Below are positions 31,192 to 41,867 of a stretch of DNA of 64,000 bases, piece after piece. Source of the stretch: Cryoendolithus antarcticus (lineage: Eukaryota; Ascomycota; Dothideomycetes; Cladosporiales; Cladosporiaceae); the NCBI GenBank assembly GCA_002077065.1, contig NAJO01000070.1, positions 78,824 to 142,823 of the forward strand, in the 5' to 3' direction. Position 1 is the first letter of the stretch. Every line of letters starts with the position of its first letter. The notes beneath the pieces are model-generated. The model had not been told where the DNA came from, searched no databases, and was given only the letters and a program-made list of their open reading frames with translations. Made by a program: the position numbers and the translations under genes.

Positions 31192-32568
31192 ATGCCGGAA
31201 TATAACATTGTAGTGTTTGGTGGTGAGTACAGTTCAACCGCATTATATCATAGTAGATCGTGCTAACGATCATCTTCCAGGCGACCACTGCGGACCTGAG
31301 GTGGGCAACGCCAAGATTTCGATGTCCAAACGATCGAAGAGCTAACAGAGAGATGTGAAAGGTCACAGCAGAGGGCGTCAAGGTAGGCGATTCGATCCCT
31401 AAGAGACGAGATTTATACTTATAATTCTTTCAGATCCTCAAAGTGATCGACAAACACACCGACCTCACATTCAAGTTCGATGAGCAGCTCCTTGGTGGTG
31501 TATGGCGATCCCTCGGCAACGTTATAATGGTTTCGGTACTGAGGCAGATATAGGCCTCCATCGACGCCCACGGCATCCCCCTAACAGATACCGCCCTCAA
31601 TGCCGCCAAATCCGCCGACGCCATCCTTCTCGGTGCTATCGGCGGCCCAAAATGGGGCACCGCTGCAGTCCGCCCCGAGCAAGGCATCCTCGCCCTCCGA
31701 AAGGAACTCGGCACCTACGGCAACTTGCGCCCGTGTTTCTTCGCCTCTGAATCCTTGGTCGATAGCTCGCCGCTTAAAGCCGAAGTCTGTAGAGGGGTAG
31801 ATTTCATGATCGTGCGTGAGCTGACCGGAGGAATCTATTTCGGCGACCGGATTGAAGATGACCAAGGCAAGGGATTCGCGGAGGACAGAGAACCGTATCA
31901 CGCTTTCGAAATCGAGCGCGTCACTCGCCTCGCTGCTCAGCTGGCCCTGGCCCGGTCGCCACCTTCCAAGGTGTGGTCTCTGGACAAGGCGAACGTCCTC
32001 GCCACTTCGCGGCTCTGGCGAAAGACCTTCACGCGCGTGATGGAGACCGAGTTCCCGCAGCTGGAGTTCGGCCATCATCTCATCGACAGCGCGGCGATGC
32101 TTATGGTCAAGAACCCGAGGGCGCTGAACGGCGTGATCGTCACTAGTAATTTGTTCGGCGACATTATCAGCGACGAGGCGTCCGTCATCCCTGGCTCCCT
32201 TGGATTGCTTCCCAGCGCGAGTCTGAGTAGCGGTATTGGCGGCGAGGGGAAGTGTAATGGCATCTATGAGCCGATCCACGGTACGCCCCGCTGGCCAAAG
32301 ACCCATGAATTCTTGCTGACCCCACAACGCAGGTTCCGCGCCCGACATCTCCGGCCACAACGCCGTGAACCCCGTTGCTACGATTCTGAGCGTATCAATG
32401 ATGCTGCGGTACTCCTTCCAGCAACCAGAGCTGGCCGCGAAAGTCGACGAGGCGGTCAAGAATGTGATCGACCAGGGTGTGCGAACGAAGGATATCGGCG
32501 GAACGGCAGGGACAAAGGAAGTTGGTGACGCGGTGGCGGAGGAGTTGGCGAAGTTGTTGACTAAGTGA
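31192..32568 (+). CDS. leu2: 3-isopropylmalate dehydrogenase
   Basis: Six exons: 31192-31222, 31281-31300, 31362-31382, 31434-31499, 31554-32280 and 32333-32568; 366 residues. The tiny exons are forced by the conserved start [29 protein letters not shown]. Later marks are [53 protein letters not shown], and the metal-binding region [20 protein letters not shown] followed by [20 protein letters not shown]. The enzyme oxidises and decarboxylates 3-isopropylmalate with NAD+ in leucine synthesis. Three introns fall within the first 100 codons, and introns are 51-61 nt. A candidate Leu3 site lies just upstream. Exons 2 and 3 are only 20 and 21 nt, so automated gene finders may miss them. Confidence 0.95.
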
Positions 32569-33008
32569 CAAAGTGACAGGAATCGAATGGAGGTGCAGGG
32601 GTTGATAGTACAGTGAGGAAACACCCAAGACTACCTTATTACACAGTCGCCCGCATCCGTCTTTCGCCAGGGTATCCTGCCGCTCATTCCCTATTTGCAA
32701 TCTCAGCGCAGTAGCCTGCATTATCTCAAGCCGAGTGAACTCGTCGAACTGCCCGCCCTTCGCAAGCCGAACATAGCCCGTCTCGGACTCTCTCTGTCTC
32801 TCAGCGCAGTGACCCGCTCAGGACTCACTTCCCGACTCCCCTCTCTACTCCTTCCACCTTCGCCCAAGTGCCACACAGCCTCAACGCTCTCCTTCATCGG
32901 ACTGATCTCTCCCTCCCCACTCACAGGTCTCAGATCAAAATACCCTCCCACGTCAGGAATCTCCAGCTTCTCCGGCGAGTTCCTGCGCGATGACAGGGAG
33001 GCAGGGAT
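32569..33008. other. Convergent intergenic region, leu2 / elongase
   Basis: No supported gene. The plus-strand frame from 32695 that runs into the elongase gene is an antisense shadow. Confidence 0.5.
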
Positions 33009-35739
33009 TCATTTCTTGCCACCGCCAGGAGGCTTGAACGTCTGCGCTGCGTCCTCGGCGAAGGCGCGCTCGGAGACGTCGGCGCCCATGTCGGGTTGCG
33101 CGGAGTCGTCGCCGCCTGTCTTGTCGTCGGCGTCCGAGTGGTCGATGTCTATGCCCGATTTACCCATGGCGTCGCTGTCCTCCTGCTTGGAGCTGGACTT
33201 GCCAGAAGGCGAGTCCTTGGAGAGATCAGGTGAGTCTGGCTCCGGGCGCGTGGCTGACGTAGCCTCGAGAGCGGCATCTTGGGCTTTCTCGGACTGGTCC
33301 CTGGCGGGCACCTTCTTCGTCTCGGCAGTTGGCTTGCCTGACAGCTTCGCAGGTTGCTTCTTGGACGGAGACGAGTTGTTCGACGACTTTTCGTCCTTCT
33401 GATTCTTCCCATCTTTGCCCTGGGCGCCCTTCGAGTCCTTTGCGGAAGGCAGACGTGACGGCGCTGACTTCTTGCTCGGGGATGCTGGCCGGTCTTGAGA
33501 CGCTGCTGGCTTCTTGGTGGGAGACGGTGACCTGGACTGGGAGCCTGGAGGCTTCTTGCTGGGCGATGAGGGTCGGGCAAGAGAGCTTGGGGCAGGAGGG
33601 TTCGAGTCAGACCCCGCGTTCGAATCGCCAGTACCTGGGCGGAGAGCCTGACTATCGCCGATGTTGGCATCTTGCTCGCTCTTGTCCTGAGCTTGAGACT
33701 TGTTGTCGCTTGAGCTCGGCTTCTTATCCTTCTCTGAGTCACCTTTGCCCTTGCCTGAGTCTTGCTGGCTGGACTTGTCGGTGCTGGGCTTACCAGAGTC
33801 GGTACCGCCCTTCGATGGCTTCGGGTCCTCGGTAGAGCTCTGTGGCTTGCCGCCGACGTTGTCGTTCGAGAGCTTGCTTGGCTGCGAATTGCCTGACGGA
33901 GCCTGGTTCTCCTTGTCATCGTCTGCCGACTCTTTGCTCTGCCCCTCTTCGCCGGCAGGGTATGAAGGCTTCGAGTCGTTCTGGTCACCGCCTTGCCCAT
34001 TCGCACTACCGCTCGTCTCATCATTCGCCTTCTTCGTCGGACTAGAGCGCCTTGGGCTGCCGGCATTGCTGATCGCATCCTTCGCTTTATCAAGCTGGTT
34101 CTTAGCCTTGCCTTCGAAGCTTTGAACACGCTCACTGACCCTGCGATCTCTGAATGTACCGTCCTTCATCTTCTTTACATCCTCGCGCAACTGCTCTTTG
34201 CGCCTCTCAATCTCCTCTGCAGTCGCTGGTATCTTGTCTTCAACACTCTCTCCAGCATCCTCAATTGCGTGCTCGGTATCTTGCTTGGCCTTGCCCGCGT
34301 CTTTGGGGATGCCCCTAGCAGCCTCAGCGATCGAGCTGTTGCGTCGAACACGCGCAACGTAAGCCTTGTAGAAGAAGCGGAGGAAGAGTACTGTCAGGGG
34401 GAGCAGGTATAGGAAGTTCAGGTAGACCGCGAAGGCTTCTCCGGAGGTGTCGATGCAGTTGACCGTCTTGTACTCGGTGCGGTAACGGGTCTCGTACATT
34501 GGCTCGACCGGTGCTTGAGCACGCTCGGCGATGGACTGCTGCTGTGACTTGATCGCATCGGCCACCGGTTGATTGACGTTGCGTGCGATGCCAACACGCT
34601 CGGCGACTCCTTCCTCGCCAGCAGCGCGCAGCAAATACTTCTTGATGACGGCGGCGAGAGAGGCAGTCGGCGTAGGTGTGACAGCGACGTGAGAGATCTC
34701 GGAGGTTGCTGAGGTGACAGCTGAGGTGATGTGCGACACTACCGAAGCTACTGGTGCGACAACTTGGTACGGCGTCGTGACCGGGATGTCGTACTTAACG
34801 AACAGGTGAATCGCCGCGTAGCTTGCACCGAAGACGAACTGAGCGATCTGCATGGTCGTGAGACTGCGCTTGATACTCTTACTGACCTTGATGTCGAGCG
34901 CGGTCGCGGTAAAGTAGGTGTACTGCGTTATGTTAGCCGTTTGCCCAAGCACCTTCCACACTCCCATAAAGACCTACCATGAGAGCATGAATGAAGCTGT
35001 TGATGAAGACGAACATCCAGATGGGAGGACTCATGTAGCGAATGCCAGCCCACATGCAGAGCATAGCGCCAGCATGGTGGTACGTTTGCAGTGTCGGACT
35101 CCTCTTGCCCTTGGCAACAATGATGAAGGTATCGAGGATCTCGTAGAACTTGCTCAGGTAGAAGATCCAGCCCCAGAAGGCAAGTCCCTCATTCCACAGT
35201 CTGCCAACATCTGACTCGATTGGCAGACCGAGAGGGCTGGTATGCACAAGCTGATTCTTCGACTCCCAAATGTTGATCGTGGAGTTGTATGTCACCGCAT
35301 CGCCCAGTCCTCGTGGTCCGTGGATCTTGCATAGCGAGTCTGCAACGCCGGCAAGTCCATCGGGGTTGTTCAATCCCGGCCAAGTATGCACGATCGCTCT
35401 GAACATAGCGAAGAAGGTCGCCGCACTGTACAGCGCAAGGACGACATTGTGCACCACGACGAATGCCTTGAAGAACTTCTGCTTAGCGATCCACCATGGC
35501 TGGTTCCCGTGGCGCCTGTTGTAGGCGTTCAGTACGAAGACCGAGGTGACATAGATCAAGGCGAAAGTGACCGGGACCTCCCAGCGCATAGCAACATTGT
35601 AGAGCCATGTTGTGATGCCGAAGGGAGCGCGAAAGGTCTGCTCTTTCTCCGGTGGAGGAAGTGTCGGTGGGAGATTCGCTGGTGGGAACTTGAAGAGATG
35701 GCGGTCCGGGAGGGTCAGGTAGACTGATGGACCCGACAT
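33009..35739 (-). CDS. ELO-family fatty acid elongase with a ~400-residue disordered tail
   Basis: Two exons: 34978-35739 and 33009-34922; 891 residues from the ATG at 35739. Residues 1 to about 340 form the ELO domain, a multi-pass endoplasmic reticulum enzyme that condenses malonyl-CoA with acyl-CoA. FYLSKFYEILDTFIIVAKGK and the histidine box LQTYHHAGAMLCMW (H221, H222) are present. FINSFIHALM then joins YTYFTATAL across the intron. The usual box is LHxYHH; here the first His is Gln. After further membrane segments and a helical linker (RRKEQLREDVKKMKDGTF) comes about 400 residues of Ser, Lys, Pro, Asp and Glu with repeated SPSKKPxxSQxRxxSP units, likely disordered and phosphorylated. Typical elongases are 300-350 residues. 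No stop or frame break separates the two parts. Confidence 0.88.
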
Positions 35740-36527
35740 GTTGGCGATGTCGACTTGATGCAAGGAGAGTGTTTCGTGGCTCGGTAGGTTGGAAACGCGT
35801 GGGGAGCGCGTGCGCGCGTTGCAAAGCTTGGCGGAAGTGGTCGCAGGTCCTTCGCTCGTTATCGCTAAGGTGCTAATGGTTTATCCAAAAGAGCATTCTG
35901 AAACCCGTCGCCGCCGTTACTGAGCGGACGGTTGTCTCGCGGCACGAACTGTTGGTGATGGTCGTGGTAGTGAAGAAAAAGCGCGAGGCGCAGAAAGCGA
36001 GTAACAAGTGGCTGGTAGCTCTTTCCCACTTCCTCGGTGTGTCTGTGGCGCACCTCTTGCGAAACTCAAAAGTGACATCATTTCTTGTGGCATCCTGATC
36101 GCACCTCCAGTGACAGAGGGTGCGGACCAATCGTGCATGCACCTTCATCTCTCGTCGGACCTTCGCTGCGCAGCATTGCTATCGTGGAGCTGCAGCTATT
36201 AGCATTGCCTTCTTCGGGTATCATCCTTGCATCGTCATAGGAAACACAAACGTCGAACAGAGCATCATCCAGTCTGCCCCGCCTCTTCGGTCATACACGG
36301 TGGCTCCATCTCCATGTTTCACAATGCCTGCCTGTGCAGATTGCGTTGCATCGGCGCCAAGTCTCGACATGTTTGCTGAGACAATCTAGCCTTTGAGTCC
36401 ATATATCGAACCTCACCTTCAGATCTTCTTCTTAGCTTTCCATCTCTACCCATTCAACCCAATTCAAGCTCAACAGAACCCTGGAAATAATCTTCCTACC
36501 ACCACATAGCCAACACCACCCGCCACC
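35740..36527. other. Intergenic, divergent promoters
   Basis: About 790 bp between the elongase start and the next gene. No ORF with homology. The last 100 bp are pyrimidine/CAA-rich and end CCACCATG, typical of a fungal 5' leader for the gene at 36528. Confidence 0.5.
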
Positions 36528-37037
36528 ATGCCCTCAGAAACATCCCCCTACTCGACCGAAGCCCTCGACGGCTTCGTCGAAACCGCCCCCTCCTTCCCAC
36601 CCCGCGAAACCCCAGTCCAAGATACCCTCTCCACACTGCCCCAAACCTCAAACCCCGACTCCCTCTTCCGCACCAACACCCTCAAAACCAAGCAAACCGC
36701 CGGCATCGTCCCCGCCCGCCGCGCCTCCCGCCACGAAAACAACGCCACCTCGCCAGACCCAAAACCCGCTCCTTCCGCGGCAAAGAATTTCACATTCCCG
36801 GGTTTCAAGCCGGCGGTGAATACGAGCACTTACACGGGGAACAGCATCGTGGACGGTGGGCCTAGCAAGATTGTGGAGGAGGAGGAGGAGCTGGTGAAGA
36901 AGGCGGAGTATCCGAGTGAGTATCGGGCGAGGTATGGGAGTGCTGTGTCGAGAGATGGGGGCAGTGGGGATCCGGATGAGGTTAGTGCTGATGGGAGTCG
37001 GAGTGTGAGGCAGGAGAGTGTTGGCGGTATTCGTTAG
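36528..37037 (+). CDS. Hypothetical protein, 169 residues
   Basis: One exon. The start codon lies in the good context CCACCATGCC and codon use is C-biased in the first 90 codons, which supports a real gene. The product is polar and Ser/Pro/Thr-rich with no membrane segment or signal peptide. FKPAVNTSTYTGNSIVDGG, followed by EEEEELVKKAEYPSEYRARY, might be the conserved core. I do not recognise a family. The long overlapping antisense frames are explained by the biased codon use. Confidence 0.6.
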   Translation: MPSETSPYSTEALDGFVETAPSFPPRETPVQDTLSTLPQTSNPDSLFRTNTLKTKQTAGIVPARRASRHENNATSPDPKPAPSAAKNFTFPGFKPAVNTSTYTGNSIVDGGPSKIVEEEEELVKKAEYPSEYRARYGSAVSRDGGSGDPDEVSADGSRSVRQESVGGIR

Positions 37038-37777
37038 GAAGATTTTGGGGGAGTGGCGCTGGAAATGGCGAGCTGGTCTTGCTAGGTGGGTAGGCGTTGG
37101 GTTGGGACGAGTAACACGATAGATGTATATGAGTAGGGCTGGGGAGAACGTAGCAATCTCTATCTGCAAATGAAAATTACGCAGCGATGTGTTCACATCC
37201 TCGAACACCATTTGCACACGACCATTCCAGCAACAATCTACATCGCGAGCTACGAAGATTCCTACGTTCTAGCTAGGTACCTGTTCCTACTGAGATGGTC
37301 GACACCACACTATTCGCGCAGAGCGTCATTCCTGACCACAGTGAAGCTTTACGCTCTCTCTATCACAACTTCTTATGAACCTGCGTACCTGCAACTGCCA
37401 TGCTCAAATCGTTAGCACGATCATGCACATTGACGCGGGGCCTGATCGCCCGTCGATCTCCGCCCCACTTACCTAGGCACGACGAGCTCTACTTGATACG
37501 TAGCGACATGGCGTTTCCACAATGGTGACTTACATGGTGAGCAGGTAAAGTAGTCTGTCTCTTGTGTCCATGATACATATTCCTGTCATTTATTCGCAGA
37601 AGAGTCTTACTCGTACCTGTCTGCGACCCTACAATTGACGCTTCTCCCGGTTTCCCAGTCTCCGAGCAGCGGCACTGAACCCAATACCGAGCGGGCGAAT
37701 CCTGTCTGGCCCGAACTGGCCTATCGACGTAGGGGTCGCAAGCAAGGTGCACTTCTGGACGAGGCTACCATTTAGAG
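37038..37777. other. Intergenic, no gene seen
   Basis: About 740 bp with ordinary composition. Short frames on both strands lack any recognisable feature. Confidence 0.5.
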
Positions 37778-38651
37778 ATGGCACAGAATGGCAACGTGCG
37801 GAAGCGCGGTGGTGCTGATGTCACGAGCGTGAACGGGGTGAAGGTGCCAGAGATCCATGGCACGACCTCAAAGAAAGAGAGCAACGGCGTGGGCGTCATG
37901 GACATCCTCCGCATACTCGGCGGCCTCTTCCTCCTAAACTGCCTCCTCAGCTACTTCATCACGAACGACTCAGTGCTCTGGGGCTACCGACCGTGGTTCG
38001 TCCAGCCAAGCCAGATATCTCGCTACCTGGTACGTCCGCTGCGGTCAACCTCTGGCCCTGAACATCAAGCTGACCCTCTTCTAGAAAGGGCCACTCCTCC
38101 TCGACGACCTCGCGCTGCGCTCTTACGACGGCACAGACCCCACGAAACCAATCTACCTAGCCCTAAACGGCACAATCTACGACGTGACCGCCGGCCGCCG
38201 CCTTTACGGCCCAGGAGGCGGCTACCACGTCTTCGCCGGCAAAGATGCCGCGCGCGGCTTCGTCACAGGCTGCTTCGCAGAAGACTCCACGCCCGACCTC
38301 CGCGGCGCAGAATGGACGTACATCCCTCTCGACGTCATCTCCCCAGAACAAGAGAAGGAAGACGGCGTTAAGCTTACGGGGGAGCAGAAGCGGTATCGGG
38401 AGCAGGAAGTACGGAAGGCGAAGAGGAAGGTCAAGGAGACGCTGGAGGGGTGGGCGAAGATGTTTCGGGGGGAGGGAGGGAAGGGATATTTTGAGGCGGG
38501 GAGGGTGGATCGGGATCCGGCTTGGATTAAGTTGCTGCCGCAGAGACAGTTGTGTGCGCAGGCGCAGAAAGGTCGGCCGAAGACTGCTGGGGGGCAGGCG
38601 GCGGGGCAGGATCCGGGAATGGCGAAGAGGGCGGGGAAGGGGAAGGTGTGA
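37778..38651 (+). CDS. Cytochrome b5-like heme/steroid-binding membrane protein (MAPR type)
   Basis: Two exons, 37778-38029 and 38085-38651; 272 residues. A polar N-terminus is followed by one membrane segment (about residues 42-60, [18 protein letters not shown]). The cytochrome b5-like domain starts after the intron: [40 protein letters not shown], then [15 protein letters not shown]. These are signatures of the membrane-associated progesterone receptor/Dap1 group, which bind heme through a tyrosine rather than two histidines; the Y in [10 protein letters not shown] fits. Dap1 supports sterol synthesis by assisting cytochrome P450. The C-terminal about 90 residues are charged and end in a Lys/Gly-rich tail. 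Subgroup function is inferred. Confidence 0.88.
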
Positions 38652-39515
38652 GAGTGAACGATGGTTGACTCTTGATCTGATTTCGTCTACATATCTTACA
38701 CACGCCAATAGGTCTATCTTCGCACATCACGATCCATGCGCACGCCATTGCGTCAGACATTAAGCCTCTTTTGACAGCCGTTGACTCCCATTTTCTCCAC
38801 AGCGCGGTATAGCTCGTCTCAACAGAGCAAAGTACTCCCCGTGCAGTACGCTCGCAGTAAAGTGCTTGAAGAGTAGTGGAATGTCACGTCTATACAGTCA
38901 GCGAACAGAGTCAACACCGGAAACACCGGCTTTTAAATGCCATCCACCCAGCAAGTCACAGCTCCGGAGCCGACAACGTTGCCCAAGCTCACTCTGACGC
39001 ACCAAGTCGAAGGCGAATGCGACGTGCTCCTTCAACGCCCAGACCATCGATAATGACAACATCAGAGTTCATCGCATCGATCAGATCCTTCGTGCTCCAC
39101 GAACCAGCTCGCTCACAAATGTCAGCAAGCACCGCGGCTCCAATGAGACGTACCCAGCATGCACGTGTTCTGCAGCCCGCGCATCACCCCGCCAACAATG
39201 CCGACTTCATCTGCATCTCCTCTTCTCCACCCTGTCACCACGAGGTAAGCCAGGCTTGAACAGGCAAGAGACATGGCAAGCTTCGCACCAAGAGGGCCAA
39301 GCATTGTAATCGCATGCGAGATACCAGGCTGGCCATTGGATCTGGCAAGCGAGCGGAGTACGAGCTGCAGATGCATTGCGGCTTATGCCAGGAACGGAGG
39401 GAGCTTGCTTTTCTGACCAGGGCATGGGAAGTACAAGAGTAGCTTGAGGTAGGTCGAGGTGAGGTTCTCCCGTTAGTCGAGTCCAGTCTCTCGTTCTCTA
39501 CAGTAGACCAGCAAG
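38652..39515. other. Intergenic, promoter of the phosphatase gene
   Basis: About 860 bp. A plus-strand frame at 38876-39259 begins with a GTG, has no homology and odd composition, and is not called. I did not find a CACGTG phosphate-response site in the 250 bp before 39516. Confidence 0.45.
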
Positions 39516-41509
39516 ATGAAGCTCTCACTGATCAGCACCGCGCTTCTGGCCGCTGTGGCCGAGGCAAGCTGGACCAAGAACCTCAACTACCGCTCACCAT
39601 CCGAGCACCACCCAGGACTCGGCGTCTCTCTCCACAAGGTCAACAAGCGCAACACGCCCACTAAGAAGTTCTCCGCCTCGCAGCTGAACTTCACCCACGG
39701 TGTCGCGTCTGGTGATCCCTACGCCAACTCCGTCATCCTCTGGACGCGCATCTCCCCGCAGTACGAAGATGTAAACTCCAACTCGACAGTCAGCGGATAC
39801 GTGCCATTGTACAACCACGGCCCCAAGCAAGTCTCTACCGCGCCGGTGTGCGTGAACTACAAGGTCTCGCAGTCGAAGGACTTCAAGGACTGTGCTTCTG
39901 AGGGCACGGCGTACACTTCCTCGGATGTCGACTACACCGTGAAGGTTGAGGCGACTGGGCTGCAGCCGTTCACGAGGTACTACTACCAGTTCACTGTTTG
40001 CAACAGCAGCAAGAAGAGTCCTCTCGGACGGACCAAGACAGCGCCGCATGTCAATGATCATGTGTCGAAGGTCGGGCTTGCTGTGTACAGCTGCAGCAAC
40101 TACCCGTTCGGGTTCTTCAATGCGTACGGTAACCCGGCGAGAAAGGACAGTGTGGACTATGTCATTCATCTTGGTGACTATATCTACGAGTATGCTGGTG
40201 ATGGTGACTACGGTGTAAGTCTGACATCCCCTCCGTTATACTCACAGTGACGATCACTGACCTGCGTAGTACGGTCAATCCATTGGCCGCGTGCCCAAGC
40301 CCGAGAAGATCATTTATACCCTGGACGACTACCGTGAGAGGCATGCGACCTACCGTAGCGATCTCGACCTGCAACTGTCGCATCAGACCTTCCCCTGGAT
40401 CCCTGTCTGGGACGACCATGAGGTCTCTGACAACACCTACCGTGATGGAGCTTCCGAGCTCAACAACACCGAGGACTCATTCGTTGCTGATGGCGGTGTG
40501 TCCGTTGATCAGCGCAAGATGAATGCTGTTCGCGCCTATTTTGAGTGAGTTCTTCGTCCGTTCCCGTGCGATGAGCTCTCCGCTGACCATACTGTCAAGG
40601 TGGATGCCCATTCGTCAAGTCGAGATGGACGACAACCTTCGCATCTGGCGTAGCTTCAGCATTGGCTCGCTCTTCGACTTGATCATGCTCGACACCCGCC
40701 AGTATGACCGCTCGATCACTGACCTCTACTGGAACACCGACTACATCCACGCGATCTCCAACGACGCCGGCCGCAGCATGATGGGCTCTCGTCAGGAGAA
40801 CTGGTTCTACAACCAGCTCGGCTCCTCCGCCGAGCGCGGTGCCGCATGGCGCATCATCGGCAGTCAAACAGTCTTCAGCAAGATCAACGAGAGTGCAGCC
40901 TACGGCAACGTCAACCCTCTCGACTACGACGCCTGGGACGGATACCAGAGCAACCGCAACAGGACGCTCAACTACCTCGCCGAGAACAACATCGGCAACA
41001 ACATCGTCATCTCCGGCGACAGCCACGCGAACTGGGTCTCCGATCTCGTCTGGCTCGACCACGCAGCCTACAACGCCTCGACTGGCGGCGCTGGCACTCT
41101 CGGTGCCGAGTTCGCCGGTACCGCCGTCTCGTCGCCCTGCCCTTACGGCCAGAACATCACCATCAACAACGCCAACAACGCTTCTCGCTGGCTCACTGGC
41201 GCCAACCCGGAGCTACAGTGGAGTGAGATCTACTACCGCGGGTACTTTGAGATGCACTTCACCTATGAGGAGATGACGGCCAACTACTTCGGTCTGCCGA
41301 CGATTGTGACCCGCAACCCGTACGAGATCTCGACAGCGAACTTCACTGTTAAGAGGAATGCGAATAAGTTGCAGCGGCCTGTTGCTGGTGGGCTTGCGGA
41401 GACTGGAAGCTTGAAGGGTGGGCAGATCAAGATCACGAATGTGACCAATGATACTTCGGTTGCTGGGGGAAGGTACTTCATTAGCCATTATGATGAGGAG
41501 GACATTTGA
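39516..41509 (+). CDS. Secreted alkaline phosphatase/phosphodiesterase, PhoD family
   Basis: Three exons: 39516-40214, 40270-40544 and 40600-41509; 627 residues. A signal peptide is visible (MKLSLISTALLAAVAEA). FTHGVASGDPYANSVILWTR is the N-terminal PhoD domain. The metallophosphatase core has AVYSCSNYPFGFFNAYG, VIHLGDYIYEYAGDGDYG, PVWDDHEVSDNTYRDG, DLIMLDTRQYDRSITDLY and VISGDSHANWVSDL. PhoD enzymes use calcium and iron to split phosphate mono- and diesters and serve in phosphorus scavenging. Several N-x-S/T sites suit a glycosylated secreted enzyme. Introns keep phases 0 and 2. No C-terminal membrane anchor is evident. Confidence 0.95.
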
Positions 41510-41867
41510 ATGAGTAGACCTAGAGCTTACTTGGCAAGGGCGCTGAAGGAAAAAGGAATTGGCAGATGTACAAAGCGACATATAGCTAGATGATCTAATC
41601 GCTATGCTCCCTATCATGCGTTTCACCAATTGAAAGTTCTGTCAAGATCGTCAAAGCAAATGAGATGGCACCTCCTAGACAAGGGAGGGCATGGAGACAA
41701 GGCACGTGACCGCGCGTTCTGCCAAGACTTCCGTCGCGTCTCCCAACTTCAACTTAACTTCGTCGCCACACCGTAATTGGATGCACTGTGGCTTATGGAC
41801 CAGCTCAGTCAAGTCAATTGCATAGAGTACTGGAGGGAAGATCTTGCAATAGGAAGACCTCGCGAGT
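41510..41867. other. Intergenic, PhoD 3' end and rdh54 promoter
   Basis: About 360 bp with no supported ORF. A CACGTG lies at about 41703; its relevance is unknown. Confidence 0.4.

Noticed and set aside
33149..34135. 328-codon Arg-rich minus-strand frame
   Set aside because: Shifted-frame shadow of the low-complexity elongase tail.
38876..39259. 127-codon plus-strand frame
   Set aside because: Starts with GTG, has no homology and irregular composition.
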